Positions 44,663 through 52,225 of a stretch of 64,000 nucleotides of DNA are shown here, one piece after another (the stretch's first letter is position 1; the number at the start of each line of letters is the position of its first letter). The notes beneath the pieces were generated by a model, which was given only the letters and a program-made list of their open reading frames with translations, searched no databases and had not been told where the DNA came from. This DNA comes from Atopobiaceae bacterium (lineage in GTDB: Bacteria; Actinomycetota; Coriobacteriia; Coriobacteriales; Atopobiaceae). Made by a program: the position numbers and the translations under genes. The stretch is taken from positions 62,001-126,000 of the forward strand of contig JAFWMH010000077.1 of NCBI GenBank assembly GCA_017510785.1, in the 5' to 3' direction.

Positions 44663-45268
44663 ATGGCAGATTTGGTGCGCTACACGGCAACCGACGGGCA
44701 GGAGGTCGAGCTTACCCCGGAGGTCGTAGTCAGCCTGATAGCGTCAGGCGGCAGCGACCCGGACCCGCGCAACGTGGCGATGTTCATAGCCAAGTGCGCG
44801 GCACGAGGGCTGAACCCGCTCGCCGGTGACGCGTACATGACCACGTACAAGAGCAAGACGACAGGGCGCGTCACCACGAGCGTCGTTGTGTCGAAGGACT
44901 ACTACATGCGCACGGCGACTCAGCAGCCGACATATCGCGGGCTGCGCGCCGGAATCGCGGTGAACAACGGCGGGAACCTGATATATCGAGACGGCTCGAT
45001 GCTCATAGCGGGCGAGCAGCTCCTCGGCGGATGGGCCGAGGTGAGCGACGAGAGGTGGAACCACCCGCTTCGCGCCGAGGTGTCTATAGACGAGTACAAC
45101 ACCGGCAAGAGCCTGTGGGCCGACAAGCCCGCGACGATGATTCGCAAGGTGGCGCTCGTGCAGGCGCTGCGCGAGGCGTACCCCATGGCATACGCAGGCG
45201 TGTACGACGCGTCCGAGATGCCCGAGCCGGAGGCACGGCCGCAGGACATAGATTCGATAGTCGAGTAG
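44663..45268 (+). CDS. bet: phage single-strand annealing protein (Redbeta/RecT-like, Bet)
   Basis: Binds single-stranded DNA and promotes annealing and strand exchange. The 201 residues carry the Bet signature FIAKCAARGLNPLAGDAYMT and downstream VVSKDYYMRTA, GLRAGIAV and MIRKVALVQALREAYP. GGAGGTGGAG precedes ATG 44663. No lambda Exo or YqaJ nuclease is adjacent, so the partner exonuclease is either host-encoded or not recognised. It is followed by an SSB-like gene. Confidence 0.87.
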   Translation: MADLVRYTATDGQEVELTPEVVVSLIASGGSDPDPRNVAMFIAKCAARGLNPLAGDAYMTTYKSKTTGRVTTSVVVSKDYYMRTATQQPTYRGLRAGIAVNNGGNLIYRDGSMLIAGEQLLGGWAEVSDERWNHPLRAEVSIDEYNTGKSLWADKPATMIRKVALVQALREAYPMAYAGVYDASEMPEPEARPQDIDSIVE

Positions 45269-45282
45269 AAGGCAGGCATGAG

Positions 45283-46065
45283 ATGCAACCGATTCAGGGA
45301 TTTGACAACGTTCAGGCGGTGCACGGCCGCAGCAGCACGAGGCTTCCGGGAGGCGCCTACGTCATGCGCATAGTGCGCTGCACGGAGGACCTCACGGGCT
45401 ATGGCAACATGTGCCTCAAGCTCGTGTACGACGTGGCAGAGGGCAAGTACGCGGGACTGTACGCGGGCATCGAGAACGACAAGGACAACGACTGGCGCCA
45501 CATGGTCGAGATCGATTGCCAGGAGGCGCAAGGCGGCAGGCTTCGCGCGCTCGTCGATGCGTTGCAGGCGTCGAACCCCGGCTACGTGTGGGACTGGAAC
45601 GAGGCCGCGCTTGCGAACAAGGTCGTGGGCATCGTGCTGCAAGAGCGCAAGGTCACGCTCACGCGCGGGCAGAACAAGGGGAAGGACCGCACCTACCTCG
45701 ACTTCTGGGACGCGGTCCCCGTCGATGCCGTGCGAGCCGGGCAGGTCGAGATGCCGCCCGTCAACGACCAGCGCGAGCAGAAGCAGCAGCCGCAGGCAGT
45801 CACGCCGCCGCCAGCGATCGCCCCGGTATCCGGCCAACAGCTCATGCAGCAGGTGGCGCCGCAGGTGGCACCACAGGCGGCACAGACGCAGTACCAGCAA
45901 CCACAGGTCGTATCCGGACAACAGCTCGTGCAGCCGATGGCCGCGCCGCAGCAGCCGGTCATGCAGGGGCAGCAGGTGGCGCCGCAGCCGATGGGGCAGC
46001 AACAGCCGATGGTGCAGGCTCAGCAGCCGCAGGCGAGCGTCTATGACAGCGAGATTCCGTTCTAG
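45283..46065 (+). CDS. phage SSB-like protein (DUF669 type) with acidic IPF tip
   Basis: A 260-residue protein. Residues 1 to about 150 form a compact domain (GGAYVMRIVRCTEDLTGYGN, KLVYDVAEGKYAG, LDFWDAVPVDAV), probably an OB-like fold. Then about 95 residues are Gln/Pro/Ala/Val-rich, and the last residues are YDSEIPF. Bacterial SSB has the same plan: OB domain, flexible linker, DDDIPF tip that recruits repair proteins. Together with its place after the annealing protein this suggests a single-strand-binding protein. Sequence match to classical SSB is not evident. Confidence 0.7.
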   Translation: MQPIQGFDNVQAVHGRSSTRLPGGAYVMRIVRCTEDLTGYGNMCLKLVYDVAEGKYAGLYAGIENDKDNDWRHMVEIDCQEAQGGRLRALVDALQASNPGYVWDWNEAALANKVVGIVLQERKVTLTRGQNKGKDRTYLDFWDAVPVDAVRAGQVEMPPVNDQREQKQQPQAVTPPPAIAPVSGQQLMQQVAPQVAPQAAQTQYQQPQVVSGQQLVQPMAAPQQPVMQGQQVAPQPMGQQQPMVQAQQPQASVYDSEIPF

Positions 46066-46140
46066 CCCGCACGGCAGGACGGTCAGGGCGCCCTGGTGAT
46101 GGGGTGCACTGGCAACGATGCATGACAGGAGGCGCGCCGC

Positions 46141-46761
46141 ATGGCGGAGGGATGGTTCAAGATAACGCCTACGCAGGGCGCCGCCTTGTGCAACTGCATG
46201 TTCAGGAGCTTCAGGAACGACGTTGCCCAAGACTACATCGCCATGGCGGTGCATTGCTGGGCTTCGATCATCAACAACGGCAAGCCCGTGCCATACTTCC
46301 GGTGCGGAAAGTCAGAGCTTGCCAGATGCTGTCTGGACGCGCGGACCAACAGCGCGAAGATAGAGCGGGCAAGGCGCTTTCTCGCGTTCTGCGAAGACCC
46401 GAAGAACGGGTTCTTCGTTCGCGTCGGAGACGACGAGAGGGGCAAGGTGCCGAAGCGAACCTTCTGGTGCCTATTGCCAGAAGGTAATAATTTGGGTGTG
46501 TCGGGTTCAGAGGGGGGTGTGTCGGGTTTTGGCTCTAACCCAACACACCCAAATGCATATGCCCAGATAGACCCAACACACCCAAAACGCGTTTGCCCAG
46601 ATAGACCCAACACACATACAGAGACAGAGACGCAGAGTAAAACGACTGCGTCGGGTCTTGTGGAAGGACCCGACGCGTCGTTGCTCATGCTGGAGCATTA
46701 CAGGCACGTGGCCGAGGAGGGATACCGGATACCCCGACCCGAATGGATGGAGGACGAGTGA
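46141..46761 (+). CDS. putative phage replication initiator with iterons in its gene
   Basis: 206 residues. The N-terminal about 115 residues (MAEGWFKITPTQGAALCNCMF...RTFWCLLPEG) look like a helical, possibly winged-helix domain. The middle (about 118-165) is Asn/Pro/Thr-rich and is encoded by repeated DNA boxes. The C-terminus is a short acidic helical part that could contact the helicase. The gene directly precedes a DnaB-type helicase, the position of lambda O and similar initiators. Function is inferred from layout and iterons. Confidence 0.65.
   Translation: MAEGWFKITPTQGAALCNCMFRSFRNDVAQDYIAMAVHCWASIINNGKPVPYFRCGKSELARCCLDARTNSAKIERARRFLAFCEDPKNGFFVRVGDDERGKVPKRTFWCLLPEGNNLGVSGSEGGVSGFGSNPTHPNAYAQIDPTHPKRVCPDRPNTHTETETQSKTTASGLVEGPDASLLMLEHYRHVAEEGYRIPRPEWMEDE
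46492..46616. repeat. iteron cluster, candidate phage replication origin
   Basis: Five copies of a GACCCAACACACCC-like box: two in reverse (TTGGGTGTGTCGGGTT at 46492-46507, and 46515-46528) and three direct (46537-46553, 46570-46586, 46604-46616). The last two direct copies are each preceded by TGCCCAGATA and are 34 bases apart. All lie inside the initiator gene. Confidence 0.68.
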
Positions 46762-47750
46762 ACAAATCGACAATCATCGACAACGTGTCGAGCGCGGCGG
46801 AGGCATGGCGTCGGCTGAAGGAGGTGTACGACTTCGACTATGCCATGGCGCACATCATGGCGCCGGCCCCCGTCAACACGGGGGTTCCGAAGCTCGACCA
46901 CACGCTCGGCGGCGGCATACCGGCCGGCACCTACACGGCGATAGCCGGAGAGGGCGGCTCCGGCAAGAGCGCGCTGGCGTGCGTCATTGCGTACGAGGCC
47001 GCGCTCTCCGGGCTGTTCCCGGTGTTCTTCTCGATGGAGATGCCCGCCGAGATGGTCATAGGCCGTCTGCTGTCTATACACACGTCGCGCATACGGGAGT
47101 TGCAGGCGGCCAGAGGCGTGCCAGAGAGCGAATGGATGAGGCAGACGTGGTGGTCGACGTCGCACAACCTCGTGCGCAAGATAGCTGGCCACCGCATCGC
47201 GACCGAGGAGGAGGCCGAGCTGTACCGGGCGGAGCATCCCGACGACCCGGTGCTCGTGGCGTGGGAGGACTTCCGCGAGACGATATGGCCCTACGTGCTG
47301 GTCGTGGCGAACATCTACAGCATACAGGACGCGTGCGAGCTCGTGCGCGGCCTGTATGCACGGGGCATACGCACGCTGCCGATAGTTGACTACCTGCAAC
47401 TAGGCGCCGACGGAGACGACGCCGAGGCAAGCGTCAGGGAGTACGAGCGCATCTCCAAGGCAAGCGTCGAGCTCGCGCGACTCGCCAAGGACTGCCAGAT
47501 ACCGCTCGTCGCCGTGAGCAGCCTGCGCAAGATGGGGCGCGAGGAGCGCAAGGAGGCGCCGACACTACAGATGCTGCACGGCTCGGGGCGCATCGGGTTC
47601 GACTGCGGCACCGCGATAATCATAAAGCGCGACGCCGAGCGCGACGGCGCGGAGCAGCCCATCGAGGCCCACGTCGTGAAGAACCGCGTCGGCCCGAGCG
47701 GCACGAGCTGCAAGCTGATGTTCAACGGCGGGCTGAACATGTTCAGATAG
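46758..47750 (+). CDS. DnaB-type replicative helicase (RecA-fold domain only)
   Basis: 330 residues from GTG 46758 (GTGA overlap with the initiator gene). Walker A is GEGGSGKSALAC, Walker B LPIVDYLQLGADG, and the arginine-finger side IEAHVVKNRVGPSG matches DnaB/RadA-like helicases. The N-terminal primase-interacting domain of DnaB is replaced by a short helical leader, so it is a shortened form. With the initiator it forms the replication module. Confidence 0.85.
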   Translation: MNKSTIIDNVSSAAEAWRRLKEVYDFDYAMAHIMAPAPVNTGVPKLDHTLGGGIPAGTYTAIAGEGGSGKSALACVIAYEAALSGLFPVFFSMEMPAEMVIGRLLSIHTSRIRELQAARGVPESEWMRQTWWSTSHNLVRKIAGHRIATEEEAELYRAEHPDDPVLVAWEDFRETIWPYVLVVANIYSIQDACELVRGLYARGIRTLPIVDYLQLGADGDDAEASVREYERISKASVELARLAKDCQIPLVAVSSLRKMGREERKEAPTLQMLHGSGRIGFDCGTAIIIKRDAERDGAEQPIEAHVVKNRVGPSGTSCKLMFNGGLNMFR

Positions 47751-47759
47751 GATGAAGGA

Positions 47760-48425
47760 ATGGCAAAGAAGCCACCAATGACATTGAGCGACCACATACG
47801 GCTGTCCGTGCGTCTGGAGCTTGCACGAATGTCGCTCATAAGAGGGCTGTGCGACATCCTACAACACCACGTTCGCAAGGACTCGCGCGAGTACAGGAAG
47901 ATTCATGCCGCCATCGGCGCGCTCGACGAGCTGAAATCCATCATGGACGCCATCGTGTGTCGCGACATGCCGGACGGAATCGGGGACTCGTGCGTCAGGG
48001 TCTACTACGGAGTCGGCAAAAGCATCGGATGCGATCATGGAGGAGAGCTTGACGACGTGCTGGACAACTACGCGCTGCGGCATGCCATGCGACTGCTCGA
48101 CGGCGAGCACTCCGGCAGGGACATGGACGCCGACGAAATCACGCTGACGAGGTTCGACAGCAGCCACTCGCGAGTCTTCGACGAGAAACGCGACGAGGAC
48201 AAGAAGAGGTTCCTCCACGTGAGAGCGGACACGAGCTACGTCACCTCGGGGCATGACGGCACGGTAGGCAGGCGCCCGCCCGAGGACGAGATGAGCCCGA
48301 ACCAGACCACGTACGCGCTTGCCCCGTGCCAGATTCGCGACCTCTGCGAGGACGCGATGAGGTGGGGCAAGTACCCATCCGACCACGACATTGAGAGTCT
48401 GTTCGGGAAGGCGGCACACGCATGA
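47760..48425 (+). CDS. phage protein of unknown function
   Basis: 221 residues; helical first half (HIRLSVRLELARMSLIRGLCDILQHHV), acidic and His-containing middle. No motif recognised. AGGATGAAGGA precedes ATG 47760, nine bases after the helicase gene. Overlaps the next gene by four bases. Confidence 0.62.
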   Translation: MAKKPPMTLSDHIRLSVRLELARMSLIRGLCDILQHHVRKDSREYRKIHAAIGALDELKSIMDAIVCRDMPDGIGDSCVRVYYGVGKSIGCDHGGELDDVLDNYALRHAMRLLDGEHSGRDMDADEITLTRFDSSHSRVFDEKRDEDKKRFLHVRADTSYVTSGHDGTVGRRPPEDEMSPNQTTYALAPCQIRDLCEDAMRWGKYPSDHDIESLFGKAAHA

Positions 48426-48607
48426 GCAGGCCGGGCACCTACGCCCTGTACAAGGGCGACCGTCTGCTCGGCGTCGGCACGAAGCGCGAGCTAGCCGAGC
48501 GGCTCGGCGTCAAGCCCGAGACCGTCGGCTGGTACGCGACGCCGACGTGCGAGCGCCGCAACGAGAGCGGCAACAGGCTCGTGGCGGTGAGGGTGGACGA
48601 TGCGTGA
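48422..48607 (+). CDS. small HTH-like phage protein
   Basis: 61 residues. YALYKGDRLLGVGTKRELAERLGVKPETVGWYATPTCERR matches a class of small phage proteins that combine a strand pair with a helix-turn-helix. ATGA overlap at the start, and eight bases overlap with the methyltransferase gene. May control local transcription. Confidence 0.65.
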   Translation: MSRPGTYALYKGDRLLGVGTKRELAERLGVKPETVGWYATPTCERRNESGNRLVAVRVDDA

Positions 48608-49595
48608 CGGGCTGGTGATCGACATGTTCGCGGGCGGGGGCGGAGCGAGCCAGGGAATCAGGGACGCGCTCGGGCGCGAGGTGGACATAGCCGTCAACCA
48701 CGACCTGAAGGCGCTCATGATGCACGCGGTGAACCATCCCGGCGCGCTGCACCTAGAAGAGGACGTGTTCAACGTCAGGCTCGCGGAGTACACGCGTGGC
48801 CGTCACGTCTCGCTGATGTGGGCGAGCCCCGACTGCACTCACTTCAGCCGCGCGAGGGGCGCAAAGCCGCGCTCGCAGCACATACGCATGCTGCCGTGGG
48901 CGGTGTACGAGCAGAGCAGGGCCATCCTGCCCGACGTGGTGGTGTGCGAGAACGTGGCGGAGATCCAGACGTGGGAGGACTACGGCGCGTTCGTGGCCGC
49001 GATGCGCTCGCTCGGCTACACGTTCGAGTGCCGCGAGCTGTGCGCCGCCGACTTCGGGGCCAGGACGAGCCGCACGCGCTGGTACGCGGTGCTTCGCCGC
49101 GACGGCTGCGCGACGGCATGGCCGCTGCCGAACCACAAGAGGCCGGACACCCTGCTCGACCCGCACCTGCCGCACTGGCTGAGCGTGCGCCCGTGCATCG
49201 ACCTCGCCGACGTCGGCAAGCGGGTGGACCACAGGAGCCGCCCGCTGTCTGCCAAGACGCTCGCGCGCATGGAGCGCGGGTTTCGCGAGTACGGCGGCCA
49301 GTGGCTGATGAGCTACTACGGCACGGGAGTCGGGCAGTCGCTCGACATGCCGCTGCGCACCATCACCTGCACGGACAGGTTCGCGCTGGTGACGATGCGA
49401 CAAAGGCACGCGCACCTGCGCATGCTGAGGCCCGAGGAGCTGAAGCTGGCGCAGGGGTTTCCGGTCAGGTACGTGATCGACCGCTACTCCGACGGCACGG
49501 CCGTGCCGAAGAGGGAGCAGGTCAGGCGAATCGGCAACTCCGTGGTGCCGACGATGGCGATGCAGCTGGTGCGCGCGAACGCGCGGGCCGCATGA
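48600..49595 (+). CDS. DNA (cytosine-5) methyltransferase
   Basis: Adds methyl groups to C5 of cytosine. The 331 residues carry motif I IDMFAGGGGASQG, motif IV with nucleophile C79 (WASPDCTHFSRARG, with PDC in place of the common PPC), motif VI CENVAE, and motif X RIGNSVVP. The target recognition part (about 200-265) is short. No partner restriction enzyme is present, so it is an orphan enzyme that may protect phage DNA from host restriction. Confidence 0.9.
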   Translation: MRDGLVIDMFAGGGGASQGIRDALGREVDIAVNHDLKALMMHAVNHPGALHLEEDVFNVRLAEYTRGRHVSLMWASPDCTHFSRARGAKPRSQHIRMLPWAVYEQSRAILPDVVVCENVAEIQTWEDYGAFVAAMRSLGYTFECRELCAADFGARTSRTRWYAVLRRDGCATAWPLPNHKRPDTLLDPHLPHWLSVRPCIDLADVGKRVDHRSRPLSAKTLARMERGFREYGGQWLMSYYGTGVGQSLDMPLRTITCTDRFALVTMRQRHAHLRMLRPEELKLAQGFPVRYVIDRYSDGTAVPKREQVRRIGNSVVPTMAMQLVRANARAA

Positions 49596-49762
49596 CGGAT
49601 GGGACGAACCATGAAAACGCGGAGAAGAAGGGACTGACGCTATCCCCGTGAAGCGGGGTCGCGACCGGACGAGATGTGATGCGGTCGCGTAAAGAGTCGG
49701 CATCGTGGCCGATGGCAAGTTAACGATCTGCCGCACTTCGCAGGCATGCGAAGAGTGGCGCG

Positions 49763-50752
49763 TTGGATTCTTATCGACAGCTTTTGGAATGCGGCAACGG
49801 CGCGATAGCCGACGCCGCGATGAAGTGCGAGTCGGTGCTGTCGCAGCACTCCCACGCCCTCGTGAGCGTGAGCGGAGGTGCCGACTCCGACGTGATGGTT
49901 GACGTGGTGGAGCGCGTGCGTGGGCGCACCGGGTGCGAGGTGACGTACGCGTGGCTCGACACGGGGCTTGAGTGGGCCGCGACGAGGCACCACGTCGGCT
50001 ACCTGGAGGACGCCTACGGCATCCGCATCCGGCGCGTGCGGGCGAGAGAGACCATCCCCGTCTGCTGCAAGACCCGTGGCCAGCCGTTCCTGAGCAAGTA
50101 CGTGTCGGACATGCTGCGTCGGCTGCAATCCATAGGCTTCGGCTTCGAGGACGAGCCCTACGACGCGCTGCTCGCGCGCTACGGCGCCCAGACCTCGGCG
50201 CTCAAGTGGTGGTCGAACGCGTGGACGGCCACCGACGAGCCGGGGTGGTACGACGTCGGCAACGTGCGATGGCTCAGGGAGTTTCTGGTCGAGCGCCCGC
50301 CGACCTTCGCCGTCTCCGCCGAGTGCTGCAAGCTCGCGAAGAAGCTGCCGTCGCGCGAGGTGGAGCGCGAGGTGGGCGCCGACGTGCTGCTCGTGGGCGT
50401 GAGACGCGCCGAGGGCGGCATCCGCGCCGCGCACATGACGTGCTTCGACCGGGGGCACGGCATCGACACCTACCGCCCGCTCTTCTGGATGGGCGACGCC
50501 GACCGCGCGTTCTACGAGCGGACGTTCGGCATACGGCACTCCGACTGCTACGGGCTGTGGGGCTTTAGGCGCACGGGCTGCGTCGGGTGCCCGCTCAACT
50601 CGCGCCACGAGCGCGACCTGGGCGCGGCCGAGCGCTTCGAGCCGAACGTGGTCAGGGCCGCGCGCAGGGTGTTCGCCGACGCCTACGCGTACGCGGCCGA
50701 GTGGCGCGACTTCCGCGACTTCATGCGGTGCGGCATGCGTCGGCTGTTCTGA
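49763..50752 (+). CDS. PAPS-reductase-like (adenine nucleotide alpha hydrolase) protein
   Basis: 329 residues with the P-loop SGGADSDVMVDVV of the PAPS reductase/ATP-PPase superfamily (Lys of the usual SGGKDS replaced by Ala). Several Cys pairs follow (VCCKTRG, AECCKLAKKLP, and GCVGCPLNSRHERD), possibly binding zinc or an iron-sulfur cluster. The most credible start is TTG 49763; the ribosome binding site is weak and ATG 49820 is an alternative. DndC-like relatives act in DNA sulfur modification; sulfate assimilation seems unlikely in a phage. The place after the methyltransferase suggests DNA or RNA modification. Confidence 0.75.
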   Translation: MDSYRQLLECGNGAIADAAMKCESVLSQHSHALVSVSGGADSDVMVDVVERVRGRTGCEVTYAWLDTGLEWAATRHHVGYLEDAYGIRIRRVRARETIPVCCKTRGQPFLSKYVSDMLRRLQSIGFGFEDEPYDALLARYGAQTSALKWWSNAWTATDEPGWYDVGNVRWLREFLVERPPTFAVSAECCKLAKKLPSREVEREVGADVLLVGVRRAEGGIRAAHMTCFDRGHGIDTYRPLFWMGDADRAFYERTFGIRHSDCYGLWGFRRTGCVGCPLNSRHERDLGAAERFEPNVVRAARRVFADAYAYAAEWRDFRDFMRCGMRRLF

Positions 50753-50876
50753 TGCCCCTATGGGGCGCTCTAGGCACGAAATTCGGCGAGATTTTCCGAA
50801 CAACGACTGTTTACCCGTTTTCGCGCGAGCGGGCGAGATTTCGCCCCTCACGCAACCACAGGCTAGGAGGCAGGAA

Positions 50877-51218
50877 ATGACGGACACCATAGGCGCCGCC
50901 GCGCTCGTGGCGATGCTTCTGATGGCGCTCGCGATGCTCGTGCGCACGGTGCGCGAGCTGGACGAGTGCGAGGCGGAGCGCGACGCGTGCAAGGCCGAGC
51001 GCGACGCGTGGCGGCGGATGGCCGACGAGCTGAGCGAGCACGCGTGGAAGCTCGGGCGCGAGTGCGAGGCGCGACGGTACCACGACGGAGAGTGGGTGGC
51101 GTGCCGCGTCATCCACGTGAGCCACAAGGGCGGGCTGCGCGTGCGCCCGCTCGACCAGGACAGGGGCGGCTGGTGGGTTCGCGCCGACGCCGCCGACAAG
51201 GAGGTGAGGTTCGCGTGA
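50877..51218 (+). CDS. small membrane-anchored phage protein
   Basis: 113 residues: one N-terminal membrane helix (about 5-22, AAALVAMLLMALAMLV), a Glu/Arg/Ala-rich coiled coil (25-60), and a small beta-rich end (WVACRVIHVSHKGGLRVRPL). GGAGG precedes the ATG. The 124 bases upstream hold a CGAAATTCGGCGAG box that recurs at 51722. Overlaps the next GTG. Confidence 0.62.
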   Translation: MTDTIGAAALVAMLLMALAMLVRTVRELDECEAERDACKAERDAWRRMADELSEHAWKLGRECEARRYHDGEWVACRVIHVSHKGGLRVRPLDQDRGGWWVRADAADKEVRFA

Positions 51219-51499
51219 GGGACGTGCGCGACGGGCGCTTCGCCCGAATCGAGGTCGTGACCGTCGATGGCGGGGCCGACGTGCGCGTGACGGCGCGCGA
51301 TGGCATGGTCGTGATGCCAGAGATCGACGCAGACGGAAGGTGCGCCACCGTGCGTCTGCGCCGCGAGGTGGGGCCGCGCGAGGGCAGGCGCGTCAAGGTG
51401 GCGGGCAGGCTCATCGAGGTCGCGCGGCGCCGCTTCGACGAGGCGGGAAGGCTCTGGCTGCAAGACGCCGACACGAGGGCGTGGCTGCCGTGGCGATGA
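51215..51499 (+). CDS. small basic phage protein
   Basis: 94 residues from GTG 51215 (GTGA overlap), Arg/Val-rich and probably all-beta (RIEVVTVDGGADVRVTARDG). No known domain. Overlaps the following HTH gene by four bases. Confidence 0.58.
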   Translation: MRDVRDGRFARIEVVTVDGGADVRVTARDGMVVMPEIDADGRCATVRLRREVGPREGRRVKVAGRLIEVARRRFDEAGRLWLQDADTRAWLPWR

Positions 51500-51708
51500 A
51501 GAAGAACGCCGCCGACCCGCAGCTCGCGCACAACCTGAGGCGGCTCGTGCGCGAGCGCCGCACGACGATGCTCGACTTGGGCGCCCGCGCGGGCGTCAGC
51601 CACACGACGCTGTATGACATCGGGCGCAGGTTCTCGCCGACGCTGTACACCCTGCGCGCAGTCAAGGCCGCGCTCGGATGCACGTGGGACGAGCTTCTGG
51701 GGCCGTGA
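51496..51708 (+). CDS. XRE-family helix-turn-helix regulator
   Basis: 70 residues: LRRLVRERRTTMLDLGARAGVSHTTLYDIGRRFSPTLYTLRAVKAALG is a complete XRE domain. It is the third such regulator in the phage and ends a four-gene overlap chain. Possibly controls the block starting at 51820, whose leader contains a perfect hairpin. Confidence 0.75.
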   Translation: MKKNAADPQLAHNLRRLVRERRTTMLDLGARAGVSHTTLYDIGRRFSPTLYTLRAVKAALGCTWDELLGP

Positions 51709-51721
51709 GCGACTGTAGCCC

Positions 51722-51740
51722 CGAAATTCGGCGAGTTCTC
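51722..51740. promoter_or_regulatory. palindrome CGGCGAG/CTCGCCG, possible operator
   Basis: CGAAATTCGGCGAGTTCTCG starts at 51722, just after the XRE gene, and CGGCGAG-TT-CTCGCCG forms a perfect inverted repeat. The same CGAAATTCGGCGAG start occurs at 50777-50790 before another gene block. Confidence 0.45.
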
Positions 51741-51819
51741 GCCGCAAACGACCAAATAGACGTATCGAGGAAAAGCGGCCGCTAGAGACGCTCTGGCGGC
51801 CGCGCCTTTAGGAGGAAGA

Positions 51820-52221
51820 ATGGCAGCAGTGAAGTACGACATGGACGCGCTGGAGAGGTGCGTGAAGGACAAGGCGGTGTTCCTGTCCGGCCCCATGGCG
51901 GGCATCGAGAACAACAACGCAGCCGCGTTCGCCGAGGCGCACGCGCTGATGATTCGGGCTGGCGCGGCGGAGGTCTACGACCCCGTTCAGCGCTGGTTCG
52001 ACAACGGCACCAAGGAGCGCACGCACGACTCGTGGCTGCGCGAGTCGATACGCGTGCTGGCAGGAGACTCGGGCTGGCCGTCGTGCGCCCGCTGGGACGT
52101 GATGGTGCAGCTCGACGGCTGGAACGTGTCGCAAGGCGCGCTCACGGAGGACATGGTCGCCCGCACGTGCATGGTGGCCGTCGTGGAGCTGCGCGAGTTC
52201 GAGCAGAAAAACGAGGAATAG
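51820..52221 (+). CDS. DUF4406 protein (nucleoside deoxyribosyltransferase-like)
   Basis: 133 residues. AVFLSGPMAGIENNNAAAFAEAHALMIRAGAAEVYDP matches DUF4406, a Rossmann-like fold related to nucleoside 2-deoxyribosyltransferases. Common in phages; enzymatic activity is not established. A good AGGAGGAAGA precedes ATG 51820. Confidence 0.8.
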   Translation: MAAVKYDMDALERCVKDKAVFLSGPMAGIENNNAAAFAEAHALMIRAGAAEVYDPVQRWFDNGTKERTHDSWLRESIRVLAGDSGWPSCARWDVMVQLDGWNVSQGALTEDMVARTCMVAVVELREFEQKNEE

Positions 52222-52225
52222 AGCG

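Noticed and set aside
49592..49651. 19-codon frame after the methyltransferase gene
   Set aside because: It has overlap-style placement but is too short and lacks any support; the gap also contains hairpins (CCCCG/CGGGG and CGCGACCG/CGGTCGCG) that may be regulatory.
48753..51463. Long minus-strand frames over the methyltransferase and PAPS-like genes
   Set aside because: Arg/His/Ala-rich antisense translations with no domains; the plus-strand genes have clear motifs.
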